The position numbers were made by a program, and so were the translations under genes. Positions 54,695 to 64,000 of a DNA stretch of 64,000 nt are shown here, in pieces; the stretch's first letter is position 1, and every line of letters begins with the position of its first letter. This stretch comes from Fictibacillus norfolkensis. Its GTDB lineage: Bacteria; Bacillota; Bacilli; Bacillales; Fictibacillaceae. The stretch spans positions 310,001-374,000 of the forward strand of contig NZ_JACSQM010000003.1 in assembly GCF_014836645.1 (NCBI RefSeq). The letters are read 5' to 3'. Under the pieces are notes generated by a model that ran no database searches, was not told the origin of the DNA, and worked only from the letters and a program-made list of their open reading frames with translations.

Positions 54695-56437
54695 TTAAAC
54701 CAGCTCCTTGCATTTCATGACAACTTCTGATGGCAAGAAAGGATTCCCATCATATTTTAATAAGTTCTTAATCTTCTCATGCTGTCCAACATTCATCTTT
54801 AAGATGTTCGCCAGCTGTCCTGTCGCGTTGTTCTCGACTACGATTACGTTCTTCGCTTTGTCGATCATCGATCTCATCTCATCGGCAGGGAACGGATGGA
54901 TCAAACGAATATGAGCATGATTGACTTTTAAGCCATCTGCTTCTAAACGAGGGATCGCTTCTTCGATCACTCCTCTTGTTGAATTGAACCCAACTAAAAG
55001 AATATCAGCTTCTTCATGAGGAGCTTGTTTAACAACTGGTACGTTAAAACGCAGGTTTTGCAGCTTACGCAGTCTTTTATCCATCTGCTTTTGACGATTT
55101 GCTGCCACTTCTGAAGGCTTTCCTGTCTCATCATGCTCAACACCCGTGACATGGTGGATACCATTCTTCATACCCGGGATTACGCGAGGAGAAATGCCGT
55201 CTTCAGTTACTTCATAACGCTTAAAGTACCCATCTTTATCGTCTGTATCTGGAAGCTCTTCTTTTGGATCAAGCTTTCCACGTCGAATCTCAACGCGGCT
55301 ATAATCTAATGGCTCAACTGATTGCTTCCCTAGAGAAAGTTGAAGATCTGTAAGTAAGATAACAGGAATCTGATATTCTTCTGCAATATTTAAAGCTTCA
55401 ACAGCATCATAGAATGCTTCTTCAACCGTACTTGGTGCCATAACCACTTTTGGAATCTCACCATGAGTACCATAGATCATCGCCATCAAATCAGATTGCT
55501 CTTGTTTTGTAGGCAGTCCCGTGGATGGACCTCCACGCTGTGTGTCTACAACAACTAAAGGAACTTCAGTCATCCCAGATAGACCTAATGCTTCCATCAT
55601 TAATGATAGACCTGGTCCTGCTGATGATGTAATCGTACGAACACCTGCATAGTTCGCTCCGATCGCCATCGTACAAGCAGCGATCTCATCTTCTGTCTGA
55701 ATAACCGTACCGCCAAACTCTGGCAATTTTTTGATCAAGTATTCCATGATCTCAGATGCAGGCGTGATCGGATAAGCGGACATGAAACGTACGCCTCCTG
55801 CCACGAATCCTAAAGCGATTGCATCGTTTCCAATCATGAACATTCTCTTTTTGCCGTCCGCTTTATTTAATTGAAATCCATCGATCTGGCCACCAGATAA
55901 TTCATTGAAACGGTCTGCGCCTTTTTGGATAGCTTCCATATTTTTTTCTACTACTTTCGCTCCTTTACGAGCAAAAATCTCTTCTACAACTTCTAAATAG
56001 CTTTCTACAGGAAGACCCAAAACAGCGCTAGTCGCTCCGATTGCTACCATATTTTTCATAAGAGATGTGCCAAGTTCACTTGCAATCTCTGTAAATGGTA
56101 CCGAATATAATCTAACATTAAGGTCCTCTGGAACAGTAGGATTGAATTTTGAATCTCCAATCACGACTCCTCCATCACGAAGCTCATGTACGTTTACATC
56201 GATCGTTTCTTGATCGAATGCTATTAAAATATCAAGATCATCAGAGATCGAACGGGTTTCACTCGTGCTTACACGAATCTTATTGTTGGTATGACCGCCT
56301 TTAATTCTGGAAGAAAAGTGTCGATAGCTATACAGATAGTAGCCTTGGCGGTTAAGTGCCATCGCAAAAATTTCACCTGTACTATCAATTCCTTCACCTT
56401 GCTGTCCGCCAACTTTCCAAGAAAGTTGATCAATCAT
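54695..56437 (-). CDS. korA: 2-oxoacid:ferredoxin oxidoreductase, alpha subunit (gamma-alpha fusion)
   Basis: 580 residues from ATG 56437 (GGTGGAG upstream). The N-terminal gamma domain has VGGQQGEGIDSTGEIFA and YRHFSSRIKGGHTNN. The alpha domain includes YPITPASEIMEYL, TSSAGPGLSLMMEALGL and TQRGGPSTGLPTKQEQSDL, the KorA signature. A C-terminal transketolase-like domain II follows. A cre-like site lies about 200 bases upstream. Confidence 0.94.
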   Translation of the reverse strand: MIDQLSWKVGGQQGEGIDSTGEIFAMALNRQGYYLYSYRHFSSRIKGGHTNNKIRVSTSETRSISDDLDILIAFDQETIDVNVHELRDGGVVIGDSKFNPTVPEDLNVRLYSVPFTEIASELGTSLMKNMVAIGATSAVLGLPVESYLEVVEEIFARKGAKVVEKNMEAIQKGADRFNELSGGQIDGFQLNKADGKKRMFMIGNDAIALGFVAGGVRFMSAYPITPASEIMEYLIKKLPEFGGTVIQTEDEIAACTMAIGANYAGVRTITSSAGPGLSLMMEALGLSGMTEVPLVVVDTQRGGPSTGLPTKQEQSDLMAMIYGTHGEIPKVVMAPSTVEEAFYDAVEALNIAEEYQIPVILLTDLQLSLGKQSVEPLDYSRVEIRRGKLDPKEELPDTDDKDGYFKRYEVTEDGISPRVIPGMKNGIHHVTGVEHDETGKPSEVAANRQKQMDKRLRKLQNLRFNVPVVKQAPHEEADILLVGFNSTRGVIEEAIPRLEADGLKVNHAHIRLIHPFPADEMRSMIDKAKNVIVVENNATGQLANILKMNVGQHEKIKNLLKYDGNPFLPSEVVMKCKELV

Positions 56438-56748
56438 GTACTCCACCCTTTCAGTAACCCAAACGTTAATTTTTTCAATCAATAGTTTGATTTAGTATGG
56501 TTTCATGTTGTGTTGAACGCGCATTATCACGTTTACTAAAATTATGTACTAAACGTCTACAATTCTAGACTTAACTTCATAAAAATGCAAGTATCCGCCT
56601 AGCAAAATTCATACTATTACAAAAAATGTAAACTAAAGAAAGCGCTTTAAAATGCTTGGTACTCTCTTAGAATTCTATATATGTTTCCGCATTTCCTTCT
56701 CTTATTCTTCGCATACCTACTAAAAAGAAACTAAGTCTACAAAACTAA
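56438..56748. other. korA upstream region
   Basis: About 310 AT-rich bases between spoVS and korA. Apart from the cre-like site at 56637-56650 I see no gene, repeat or RNA. Confidence 0.55.
56637..56650. promoter_or_regulatory. Possible CcpA cre site upstream of korAB
   Basis: AGAAAGCGCTTTAA fits the cre consensus TGWAARCGYTWNCW at 12 of 14 positions. Suggests carbon catabolite control of korAB; untested. Confidence 0.4.
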
Positions 56749-56784
56749 AAACCTGCTTGCTCTTTTTGGTGAGCAAACAGGTTT
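56749..56784 (-). terminator. Terminator of spoVS
   Basis: AACCTG-TTGCTC and GAGCAA-CAGGTT arms with a T-rich loop. Confidence 0.88.
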
Positions 56785-56792
56785 CACTTTAA

Positions 56793-57053
56793 TTAGCGCG
56801 GTTCAACAATTAATTTAATGGCCGTTCGTTCTTCCCCATCAATTAAGATATCTGTAAATGCTGGAATACAAATGAGGTCAACTCCGCTCGGTGCTACGAA
56901 ACCTCTTGCGATAGCTACTGCTTTAACAGCTTGGTTTAATGCACCTGCTCCGATTGCCTGAATTTCAGCGCCTCCACGTTCCCGGAGAACACCAGCGAGG
57001 GCACCAGCTACAGAGTTGGGGTTGGATTTTGCTGAAACTTTTAATATTTCCAT
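56793..57053 (-). CDS. spoVS: Stage V sporulation protein S
   Basis: 86 residues, MEILKVSAKSNPNSVAGALA, then IGAGALNQAVKAVAIARGFV and IPAFTDILIDGEERTAIKL. This is essentially the invariant SpoVS/Alba-like sequence, which affects septation and coat formation during sporulation. AAGGAGG precedes the ATG. In B. subtilis ymdB would lie between rny and spoVS; it is missing here. Confidence 0.98.
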   Translation of the reverse strand: MEILKVSAKSNPNSVAGALAGVLRERGGAEIQAIGAGALNQAVKAVAIARGFVAPSGVDLICIPAFTDILIDGEERTAIKLIVEPR

Positions 57054-57360
57054 TGTTTTGAACCTCCTTCAGGATAGATACCTGTTCTACTATATTCATT
57101 GATTAAGGCTTGTATTCCTGCCGAAACAAAATTGTGCATTCTCTCTCTATTATGCTGATTTGTTAAAGCAGCTGCCCTATGAATAAACCCCGGTATTCTA
57201 GTACCCTTAACAAAGTTCTTTCAAACCATAATGTGGTTTTTCCGGAAAAAAACTATTATTGATCTACTACTAAAACACCTGTTTCTGCGAATCATCTCTT
57301 CTAATACCTTTGTTCAAAAAACATCATGCCTCTTACTAGTTTAAGACATTTCCCCATATA
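57054..57360. other. rny-spoVS interval lacking ymdB
   Basis: About 300 bases. The minus strand holds a 58-codon open frame ending at 57049 (ending in ...GIYPEGGSKQWKY) that overlaps the spoVS start but has no upstream start codon with a ribosome binding site. No ymdB homologue is present. Confidence 0.5.
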
Positions 57361-57393
57361 AAAAAGCGGTAGGATTGACCTCCTACCGCTTTG
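57361..57393. terminator. Terminator of rny
   Basis: AAAGCGGTAGGA and TCCTACCGCTTT arms with a six-base loop. Confidence 0.92.
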
Positions 57394-57398
57394 TTTGT

Positions 57399-58964
57399 TT
57401 ATTTTGCGTATTCAACTGCTCGAGTCTCACGAATGACTGTCACTTTAATGTGACCTGGATAATCCAGTTCACTTTCAATCTTTTTCGTAATATCACGTGC
57501 TAGTCGGTATGATGCTACATCATCAATCATATCCGGTTTAACCATAATACGTATCTCACGGCCTGCTTGGATCGCAAAAGATTTTTCAACACCATCAAAT
57601 GATTCTGAAATCTCTTCTAACTTTTCAAGTCTGCGGATATACGTTTCAAGTGTTTCACGGCGAGCTCCTGGTCTTGCAGCAGAAAGTGCATCTGCTGCTG
57701 CAACTAGAGTTGCAATGATTGAAGTTGCTTCAGTGTCTCCGTGGTGAGATGCAATGCTGTTGATTACTACTGGGTGTTCTTTGTACTTCGTAGCAAGTTC
57801 AACACCAATATCGACGTGACTGCCCTCTACTTCATGATCGATTGCTTTACCGATATCATGAAGCAATCCAGCTCGTCTAGCAAGGTGTACATCTTCCCCT
57901 ACTTCAGCTGCCATCAATCCAGCTAAGTAAGCCACTTCTGTTGAATGTTTTAGTACGTTTTGACCGTAGCTTGTACGATACTTCAAACGTCCAAGAATCT
58001 TGATCAAATCAGGATGAAGTCCGTGAACACCAACTTCAAATGTTGTTTGTTCTCCTACTTCGCGGATATACTCATCCACTTCTCTGCGTGATTTTTCAAC
58101 CATCTCTTCAATTCGTGCAGGGTGAATTCTTCCATCCTGTACAAGCTTGTCCAAAGCCATACGTGCAATTTCACGGCGGATCGGATCAAAACCTGACAGA
58201 ATAACGGCTTCTGGAGTATCATCAATAATTAAGTCGATTCCAGTTAACGTTTCTAACGTCCTGATGTTTCGCCCTTCACGTCCAATAATTCTTCCTTTCA
58301 TTTCATCGTTAGGAAGGTTTACTACAGAAACTGTAGTTTCTGCTACGTGATCGGCTGCACAGCGTTGGATAGCTAGGGAAAGAATTTCTTTTGCTTTCTT
58401 GTCCGCTTCTTCTTTCGCACGGATCTCCATCTCTTTTACCATCATCGCCAACTCATGTGTCATCTCGTTCTCAGTTTCCGTCATGATAATTTGGCGAGCT
58501 TCATCCCTGGTAATGCTGGAAATGCGCTCAAGCTCTCGCTGTTGTTCTACTAGCAATTCCTCCACTTTGCTTTCAATCTCTTCAATTTGTCGCTGTTTTT
58601 TGGTGAGAGATTCCTCACGTCGTTCTAAAGATTCCTCTTTTTTGTCAAGAGTTTCACTTTTTCTGTCAAGGATCTCTTCTTTTTGAACCAATCGATGTTC
58701 TTGTTTTTGAAGCTCGTTTCGACGTTCGCGAATTTCGCGTTCAGCTTCGGTACGTAGCTTATGGATTTCATCTTTTGCTTCTAACAGCGCTTCTTTCTTG
58801 CTGGCGTCAGCATCGCGCTTTGCATCTTCAACAATTTGCGCAGCTGCTCGTTCTGCGCTTGAAATCTTCGCTTCAGCAATTGATTTCCTAACAAGATATC
58901 CGACAATAGCACCGACACCTAGTGAGACAAGCAAACTGGAGATGAATACTGCTAAACTTGGCAT
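57399..58964 (-). CDS. rny: Ribonuclease Y
   Basis: 521 residues from ATG 58964 (AGAGGAGGTGGG upstream). An N-terminal membrane anchor ([22 protein letters not shown]) is followed by a long coiled coil (about 30-200). The KH domain has [22 protein letters not shown], and the HD phosphohydrolase domain has [19 protein letters not shown]. It is the membrane-bound endoribonuclease that initiates mRNA decay. It works with the RicA complex encoded at 49113. Confidence 0.98.
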   Translation of the reverse strand: MPSLAVFISSLLVSLGVGAIVGYLVRKSIAEAKISSAERAAAQIVEDAKRDADASKKEALLEAKDEIHKLRTEAEREIRERRNELQKQEHRLVQKEEILDRKSETLDKKEESLERREESLTKKQRQIEEIESKVEELLVEQQRELERISSITRDEARQIIMTETENEMTHELAMMVKEMEIRAKEEADKKAKEILSLAIQRCAADHVAETTVSVVNLPNDEMKGRIIGREGRNIRTLETLTGIDLIIDDTPEAVILSGFDPIRREIARMALDKLVQDGRIHPARIEEMVEKSRREVDEYIREVGEQTTFEVGVHGLHPDLIKILGRLKYRTSYGQNVLKHSTEVAYLAGLMAAEVGEDVHLARRAGLLHDIGKAIDHEVEGSHVDIGVELATKYKEHPVVINSIASHHGDTEATSIIATLVAAADALSAARPGARRETLETYIRRLEKLEEISESFDGVEKSFAIQAGREIRIMVKPDMIDDVASYRLARDITKKIESELDYPGHIKVTVIRETRAVEYAK

Positions 58965-59245
58965 ATTCCCACCTCCTCTTGCTTTCTGCTTTTCATACTG
59001 CATTTTTGGCGTCAATCGTCTTACATGTGCTGTGCACCATTCATGTCGTACAAATTCTATACATATCTTTTAATTTCATAAGAAATCAAAATATATCTTC
59101 ATTTTATAGGTGTGCCAAAGGCTTGTCAAGAGAGTCAATCTTCTATAATAATTGCTTGACCTAAAAATAGCAAGGAGCATATTTTGCCTGTCATATCCGT
59201 TATTTTGAAAACTTGTTATGGCATACACCGTTGCTTTAAAAAGGA
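58965..59245. other. rny upstream region
   Basis: Non-coding; leads into the miniature repeat at 59246. Nothing else recognised. Confidence 0.5.
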
Positions 59246-59357
59246 GTTAATTTCGTTCCAATTGTTCGCTTTCTGCGGAGCTAGAGGTGAGCCGCATATT
59301 ATCTTTCTAGCTTCCTACCTGTCTTTGCCAAGTCTCATACCTTGCACTCCAATCAAC
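59246..59357 (-). repeat. Diverged GTTGATT/AATCAAC miniature repeat (112 bp)
   Basis: Starts GTTAATTTCGTTCCAATTG and retains TTCGCTTTCTGCGGAG, GAGGTGAGCCGC, CCTACCTGTC and TTGCACTCCAATCAAC, in the orientation of the copy at 1465. Divergence is higher than in the two best copies. Confidence 0.7.
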
Positions 59358-59415
59358 TGTCACAGAGGAAACTAAATCTGAGGTTTCAAAACAACAAAAT
59401 TTTGAAAAAAACAAA

Positions 59416-59444
59416 AAAGACCGGTCGTACTGACCAGTCTTCAC
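59416..59444 (-). terminator. Terminator of recA
   Basis: AAGACTGGTC and GACCGGTCTT arms; minus-strand tail TTTTTTG. Confidence 0.9.
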
Positions 59445-59449
59445 GATTA

Positions 59450-60496
59450 CTATTCTGTTAACTCAAATTCTTCTTTCACGGCAGGAGCTTCCACTTCAGC
59501 AGTTGCTTTACCCTCTAGCTGATAATAGTTGCGGATTTCTGCAACTATTGCTGATGCAATCTCAGGGTTTTCTTTTAGGAATTGCTTTGAGTTCTCACGA
59601 CCTTGACCTAAACGTTCGCCTTCGTAAGAATACCAAGCACCACTCTTTTGAACGATGTCAATGTCCGAACCGATATCCAGAATCTCACCTTGATACGAGA
59701 TGCCTTCTCCGTACATGATATCAACTTCAGCCGTTCTAAAAGGAGGAGCTACTTTATTTTTTACGACTTTAATTTTTGTTTTATTACCAACAACATCTTG
59801 TCCTTGCTTCAGCTGTTCAGCACGACGTACTTCTAGACGAACGGATGAATAGAATTTTAAAGCTCTTCCCCCTGGTGTTGTTTCAGGATTTCCGAACATA
59901 ACGCCAACTTTTTCACGAATTTGGTTGATGAATACTGCGATGGTTTTCGATTTATTGATGGCACCTGAAAGTTTACGCAGTGCTTGAGACATTAGACGAG
60001 CTTGGAGACCAACGTGAGAGTCACCCATTTCCCCTTCGATCTCAGCTTTAGGAACAAGGGCAGCAACGGAGTCGATGACCAAAATATCTACCGCTCCACT
60101 TCTTACAAGAGCTTCAGCGATCTCTAGCGCTTGTTCACCTGTATCTGGCTGAGACAATAAGAGTTCATCAATATTAACGCCTAGCTTTTGGGCATATTCA
60201 GGGTCTAGTGCATGCTCAGCATCGATGAATGCAGCTTGTCCACCATTACGTTGTACTTCTGCAATAGCATGAAGTGCAACGGTTGTTTTACCTGATGATT
60301 CAGGACCATATACTTCGATAATTCTTCCGCGAGGATAACCACCGATTCCAAGTGCGATGTCCAAAGTGATCGATCCACTGGAAACTGTTGAGATTCGCTG
60401 ATCCGTTTGTTCACCCAATTTCATGATGGAACCTTTACCGAACTGCTTTTCAATTTGGCGTAGAGCCATATCTAGAGCCGCTTTTCTATCGCTCAT
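59450..60496 (-). CDS. recA: Recombinase A
   Basis: 348 residues. Walker [14 protein letters not shown], Walker [14 protein letters not shown]...[12 protein letters not shown], loop 2 [20 protein letters not shown]. It drives strand exchange and stimulates LexA self-cleavage. A one-mismatch LexA box lies about 107 bases upstream. Acidic C-terminal tail as usual. Confidence 0.99.
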   Translation of the reverse strand: MSDRKAALDMALRQIEKQFGKGSIMKLGEQTDQRISTVSSGSITLDIALGIGGYPRGRIIEVYGPESSGKTTVALHAIAEVQRNGGQAAFIDAEHALDPEYAQKLGVNIDELLLSQPDTGEQALEIAEALVRSGAVDILVIDSVAALVPKAEIEGEMGDSHVGLQARLMSQALRKLSGAINKSKTIAVFINQIREKVGVMFGNPETTPGGRALKFYSSVRLEVRRAEQLKQGQDVVGNKTKIKVVKNKVAPPFRTAEVDIMYGEGISYQGEILDIGSDIDIVQKSGAWYSYEGERLGQGRENSKQFLKENPEIASAIVAEIRNYYQLEGKATAEVEAPAVKEEFELTE

Positions 60497-60602
60497 TCAA
60501 TTCACTCCTCGAATTCATTTTACATGTATTTTTGTTTCATTAATTCTGTTACTTGCTACTTCTCTATCATATCTCTTTTTTGTTCATTTGCCAATCATTT
60601 TA

Positions 60603-60616
60603 CGAACATTTATTCG
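60603..60616. promoter_or_regulatory. LexA box upstream of recA
   Basis: CGAACATTTATTCG differs from the Bacillus SOS box (CGAAC-N4-GTTCG) at one position; it lies at the end of the cinA gene and upstream of recA. Confidence 0.7.
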
Positions 60617-60622
60617 ATTTTT

Positions 60623-61873
60623 TTATTGTCCTTCTTTGACCAATTGATTTAAAAACCGAAATCCATGCTTAACTGCTCTTTCACGAATCCCTTTTCTTGA
60701 GCCTGCAAGTTTTATGGCGTAGGAATACGTTTGATCATGTATGGATATGCCGATAAATACTGTACCAGCAGGCTTGTCTTCCTGTGCATCAGGACCGGCA
60801 ACACCAGTAAAGCTGATTCCGATATCAGACTTTGTCTGCTTTTTAATTTCCTCTGCCATCCATTCTGCACATTGCGAGCTGACAACACCATGATCTGTGA
60901 TCAAAGTTTGAGGTACTTTAAGCATCGATTGTTTTAATGCGCTTGAATAAACGACGGCTCCTCCTAGATACACAGAAGATGCACCAGGAAAATCAGTGAT
61001 GATCTTGCTGAATAATCCTCCTGTCAAGCTCTCTGCCGAAGCGATGGTCAGCTTATTATCTCGAAGAAGATCGAAAGTCTGACTCTCTAGCGTTTCGTCA
61101 TCATAACCATAAAAATAGGAACCTGTTCGGCTTAGAACTTCTTGTTCTACTTCATCCAGCAGTCTTTTTGCCTCAGTTTCTGAATGGTGCGATGCAGTAA
61201 GCCGAATCGTAACCTCATGTTCAGATGCTAGAGGCGCAATCGTAGGGTTGCTTTGTTTCTCGATTAAATCCTGAAGCTTTGTTTCTAAGACCGATTCCCC
61301 AATCCCAAAAAATTTTAATACTCGCGAATGAAACTTTGTCTGCACATCCATTTTAGAATAAAGAAAAGGAATTACATAGTTGTTGAACATCGGTCTCATC
61401 TCGCTAGGTGGTCCAGGGAGGAGTATACACGTGTTGTTACCTTGAGTAAAAGCCATTCCGGGTGCCATACCGTTATCGTTTGGCAGTACGGCAGACCCTT
61501 CAATAATGAGAGCTTGCTTCTTATTGTTCGGTGTCATCTCTCGATTGGTTTGAACAAAATAATTGGTTATATACTCTAAAGCAGCTTCATCATGGACCAA
61601 TTCCTTTTGAAATAGTTTTGCGATCGTTTCCTTCGTCAGGTCGTCTTTTGTTGGTCCAAGACCTCCCGTAAAGATGAGCAGATCCGATCTTGATCTGGCT
61701 GTTTGAATAACTGATGAGAGGCGGTTCTCGTTATCGCCTGCTACTGAGTGATAAAAAACGTTCACACCGATGTCAGCAAGCTCTTTTGAAATAAACTGAG
61801 CATTCGTGTTTGCGATCTGTCCTAATAAAAGTTCACTGCCAACTGCTATGATTTCTGCGTTCAACTCATACAC
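60623..61873 (-). CDS. cinA: CinA, competence/damage-inducible protein
   Basis: 416 residues. The N-terminal MoCF-biosynthesis-like domain has AEIIAVGSELLLGQIANTNAQF and TGGLGPTKDDLTKE. A C-terminal CinA domain includes SAESLTGGLFSKIITDFPGASSVYLGGAVVYS and GVAGPDAQEDKPAGTVFIG; related proteins are NMN deamidases. Adjacent upstream of recA and often co-transcribed with it. Confidence 0.96.
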   Translation of the reverse strand: MYELNAEIIAVGSELLLGQIANTNAQFISKELADIGVNVFYHSVAGDNENRLSSVIQTARSRSDLLIFTGGLGPTKDDLTKETIAKLFQKELVHDEAALEYITNYFVQTNREMTPNNKKQALIIEGSAVLPNDNGMAPGMAFTQGNNTCILLPGPPSEMRPMFNNYVIPFLYSKMDVQTKFHSRVLKFFGIGESVLETKLQDLIEKQSNPTIAPLASEHEVTIRLTASHHSETEAKRLLDEVEQEVLSRTGSYFYGYDDETLESQTFDLLRDNKLTIASAESLTGGLFSKIITDFPGASSVYLGGAVVYSSALKQSMLKVPQTLITDHGVVSSQCAEWMAEEIKKQTKSDIGISFTGVAGPDAQEDKPAGTVFIGISIHDQTYSYAIKLAGSRKGIRERAVKHGFRFLNQLVKEGQ

Positions 61874-61978
61874 GCTCCCTGATTGTATTCTCTGATTTCA
61901 TATCATTCAAACTTATATATGCTAAGAAACGCTATCATTTCTTCACGATTTCTGCATTTTCACCTACAGCTAACAAAA

Positions 61979-62005
61979 AAACAGGAGTTTTCTGCTCCTG
62001 TTTTT
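61979..62005 (-). terminator. Terminator of pgsA
   Basis: AACAGGAG and CTCCTGTT arms, A/T tails on both sides. Confidence 0.85.
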
Positions 62006-62018
62006 TCTTCATTCTAGA

Positions 62019-62597
62019 TTACTTTGATTTTAATAAAATATGTTTGCTGTTCACGAAATACTCCCAGCCAGAATATAAGGTAATCAGTGTTGCTGCCCAA
62101 AGACTGATCGTTGCAAAAGGAAGTCCGATCCATGCAAATGGCAGATTGTGAAGCAATAGAGCTGAAATCGCAATAATTTGTATCCACATCTTTAGTTTAC
62201 CCATCTGTCCTGCTGCAATGACTTCGCCTTCTGCAGAAGCAACAGCACGGATTCCTGTAACAGCGAACTCTCGGCTTAGAATAACGATAACCATCCATGC
62301 AGGTGCAGCTCCAAGTTCAACTAATCCTACAAGTGCAGCTGAAACGAGCAGCTTGTCAGCTAATGGGTCCAAAAATTTCCCTAAATTCGTAACTAAGTTA
62401 TATTTGCGCGCATAATAGCCGTCGACCCAATCTGTGCTAGATGCAAAGATGAAGATCAGCGCTGCTACAAAATGAGTGACAGGCAATTCTTCACCCGCTA
62501 TCTTCCATACTCCCCAATCAAAATCGCCCAAAAGAACAATCATAAAGAGTGGAATTAAAAAAATCCTAGAAATGGTAATCTTATTAGGTAAGTTCAA
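62019..62597 (-). CDS. pgsA: CDP-diacylglycerol-glycerol-3-phosphate 3-phosphatidyltransferase
   Basis: 192 residues with about five transmembrane helices. The CDP-alcohol transferase motif D-x-x-DG-x-x-AR-x8-G-x3-D-x3-D is present in STDWVDGYYARKYN and LGKFLDPLADKLL. It makes phosphatidylglycerophosphate, precursor of phosphatidylglycerol. Follows rodZ by about 40 bases. Confidence 0.97.
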   Translation of the reverse strand: MNLPNKITISRIFLIPLFMIVLLGDFDWGVWKIAGEELPVTHFVAALIFIFASSTDWVDGYYARKYNLVTNLGKFLDPLADKLLVSAALVGLVELGAAPAWMVIVILSREFAVTGIRAVASAEGEVIAAGQMGKLKMWIQIIAISALLLHNLPFAWIGLPFATISLWAATLITLYSGWEYFVNSKHILLKSK

Positions 62598-62639
62598 TGC
62601 AATTCCTCCAAAATACGGTCAAAATCAATTTTGTATTAA

Positions 62640-63512
62640 CTATTGTTGAGCCTTACGAATCACGATTTTTTGATGGATCAGTTCAGTAGCTGGAACTGGA
62701 TATGTGAATGCTTCCCCATTAATTTTAATAGATGTTACATGAGACGCGCCAATATTTAGTGTTACCTCTTTAGCAGAAGAAAGGTCGAAGGTTTCTGTTT
62801 GACCCTCTTTCATCTGATTATCAAAATAGCTTTTCGTAGTCTCATCTTGGATTCCTACATAACTAGGCCCTTTTGCACTTAGTTCCACAACCAGTTTATC
62901 CGTATCTTTCAGATCATAAGTTGTTACTTTTCCGATCGTTTCAAGTTTCGTTAACGTTTGTTGTTTCTCTTCTTCTTTTGGAGCTTCAGATTTTTCTTCT
63001 TTTTCTTCAGAAACATCTTCTTTTTCTTTCTTTGTTCCTTCTTTTTTCTGCGGTTTGTTCTCATCTTCATCCAAAAGAACACCTGGTGAATCATTGCCGC
63101 TTTTCGCTTGATCATTTCCATCAGGAAGGAGCTTCCATACGACAAAGAGGATAACCACGATCAAAACTCCAATAAGTATGATCGGTATCAACCTTTTTAA
63201 AAGAGAATGATCTTCTGATACTCCCGACCGCTCTCTTTTTGAACGCGGTTCGAACTCTGTTGTTGGTTCTTTTGCCGATTTTGGTATCTCATGAGAATAT
63301 TCATCAAAAATGGTCTCATAATGCAAACCTACAGCTTCACAATAATTTTTAATGAACGCTCGAGCATAAAACGATCCTGGAAGTACTTCATACTTTCCTT
63401 CTTCAATGGCTACAAGATATCTTTTTTGAATCTTAGTAGCTGTTTGAAGTTCCTCAAGTGACATTCCTTTTTCTTCGCGTTTTTCTTTTAATAACTTACC
63501 GAGTTCTGTCAA
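62640..63512 (-). CDS. rodZ: RodZ-type cell-shape protein (YmfM)
   Basis: About 290 residues from TTG 63512 (AGGTGG upstream). N-terminal helix-turn-helix domain (LGKLLKEKREEKGMSLEELQ, EEGKYEVLPGSFYARAFIKNYCEAVGL). One transmembrane helix follows (IPIILIGVLIVVILFVVWKLL), then a Lys/Glu-rich linker and a C-terminal DUF4115 domain. RodZ links MreB filaments to the elongation machinery. A membrane topology with cytoplasmic N-terminus is expected. Confidence 0.95.
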   Translation of the reverse strand: MTELGKLLKEKREEKGMSLEELQTATKIQKRYLVAIEEGKYEVLPGSFYARAFIKNYCEAVGLHYETIFDEYSHEIPKSAKEPTTEFEPRSKRERSGVSEDHSLLKRLIPIILIGVLIVVILFVVWKLLPDGNDQAKSGNDSPGVLLDEDENKPQKKEGTKKEKEDVSEEKEEKSEAPKEEEKQQTLTKLETIGKVTTYDLKDTDKLVVELSAKGPSYVGIQDETTKSYFDNQMKEGQTETFDLSSAKEVTLNIGASHVTSIKINGEAFTYPVPATELIHQKIVIRKAQQ

Positions 63513-63530
63513 CCTTCCCACCTACTTACG

Positions 63531-64000
63531 TCATTCTAAATTTCCGAATCCTGTTTGATCTTGTTTCAGAGCTTCATATGTAATTTCTTCATCACGATGA
63601 CTCTTTAGCTCGATAATGTAGTCAAAATCATCAAGTGTATATTCCGTTTGCTGAACAAAAAGATCAGGATGTTCCACAACTTTCGCTGCAGGAAGCCTCA
63701 TGATCTCTCGTATGAGCTGCCAATGTTTATCGTTCATATTTCGTGCTGAAACCGCACCATCGATAATAAAAACATGGTCAGAATCGTATTCATCATCCGC
63801 AAGCATGCTTCTAACAGTCTGGCGCAATAATGTGGATGAAATAAAGACCCACCGTTTATTTGCACAAACACTGGATGCTACGATACTTTCCGTTTTCCCA
63901 ACACGAGGCATGCCTCTAACGCCGATTAATTTATGTCCTTCAACTTTATATAATTCAGCTAAAAAGTCAACTAATATCCCAAGTTCATCTCTTATAAAAC
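63531..64000 (-). CDS. ymfK: YmfK family (DUF3388) protein, C-terminal part
   Basis: The frame is open from the window edge to the stop at 63531 (about 156 codons). It includes ELGILVDFLAELYKVEGHKL, GVRGMPRVGKTESIVASSVC (P-loop-like) and VVEHPDLFVQQTEYTLDDFDYIIEL, matching YmfK of B. subtilis, which lies just upstream of ymfM/rodZ. The internal ATG at 63911 is not the start, because coding similarity continues upstream. Function unknown. Confidence 0.9.
   Translation of the reverse strand, partial: FIRDELGILVDFLAELYKVEGHKLIGVRGMPRVGKTESIVASSVCANKRWVFISSTLLRQTVRSMLADDEYDSDHVFIIDGAVSARNMNDKHWQLIREIMRLPAAKVVEHPDLFVQQTEYTLDDFDYIIELKSHRDEEITYEALKQDQTGFGNLE

Overview
The window is a chromosomal segment of an endospore-forming Bacillaceae bacterium (Bacillus/Fictibacillus-like, moderate-to-low GC). 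It carries small acid-soluble spore protein genes (sspN, tlp, sspO, sspP), spoVS, spoVK, cotE, sirA and Gram-positive AGGAGG ribosome binding sites. Its gene order follows two stretches of the Bacillus subtilis chromosome: yneR-yneQ-yneP-tlp-acnA-ssp-yneK-ccdC-ccdA-yneF-sirA-tkt-ynzC-yneB-yneA-lexA, and glnA-glnR-ynbB-hflX-spoVK / hfq-miaA-mutL-mutS-cotE-ricA-miaB-kbl-tdh-korAB-spoVS-rny-recA-cinA-pgsA-rodZ-ymfK. Species is not determined.

The most unusual part is a complete selenium-utilisation island (about 7.3-16.0 kb) inserted between sspP and yneK. It encodes selA, a small SelW/Rdx-type selenoprotein (in-frame UGA, CxxU motif) and selD (itself a selenoprotein with an in-frame UGA). An apparent operon follows: selB, a glycosyltransferase with strong resemblance to the selenosugar synthase SenB, and a PhnD-PhnE-PhnC-like ABC importer. 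Divergent from selB lies a tRNA-Sec(UCA). Both UGA codons are followed by a short hairpin whose three-base loop starts with GU, as expected for bacterial SECIS elements. The selB/tRNA-Sec intergenic region also holds three closely packed DnaA-box matches and an array of ten-base direct repeats. About 8 kb further on is mnmH (tRNA 2-selenouridine synthase), so the cell appears to make both selenocysteine and selenouridine. The importer and glycosyltransferase may supply or store selenium; that is inference from context.

Other regions. 1-7.3 kb: HesB-like protein, YneQ, thioesterase, spore proteins, aconitase. 16-24.3 kb: YneK, a ccd cluster carrying an orphan MrpB antiporter subunit, a VanY-type lipoprotein, a heterodimeric ABC exporter and mnmH. 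24.3-30 kb: YneF, SirA, transketolase, a second HesB-like protein, and the divergent lexA / yneA-yneB-ynzC SOS region with three LexA boxes. 30-34 kb: accessory genes (secreted beta/gamma-crystallin-like protein, rhodanese, decayed LysR regulator, two unrecognised proteins). 34-43 kb: glutamine synthetase/GlnR with GlnR boxes, then HflX, SpoVK, a YitT-type membrane protein, a spore lipoprotein, a tyrosine recombinase-like protein and Hfq. 42.5-64 kb: mismatch repair, tRNA modification, spore coat, threonine catabolism, 2-oxoacid:ferredoxin oxidoreductase, RNase Y, RecA, CinA, PgsA, RodZ.

A family of miniature repeats with GTTGATT/AATCAAC ends occurs in at least five intergenic places, in full-length and internally deleted forms.
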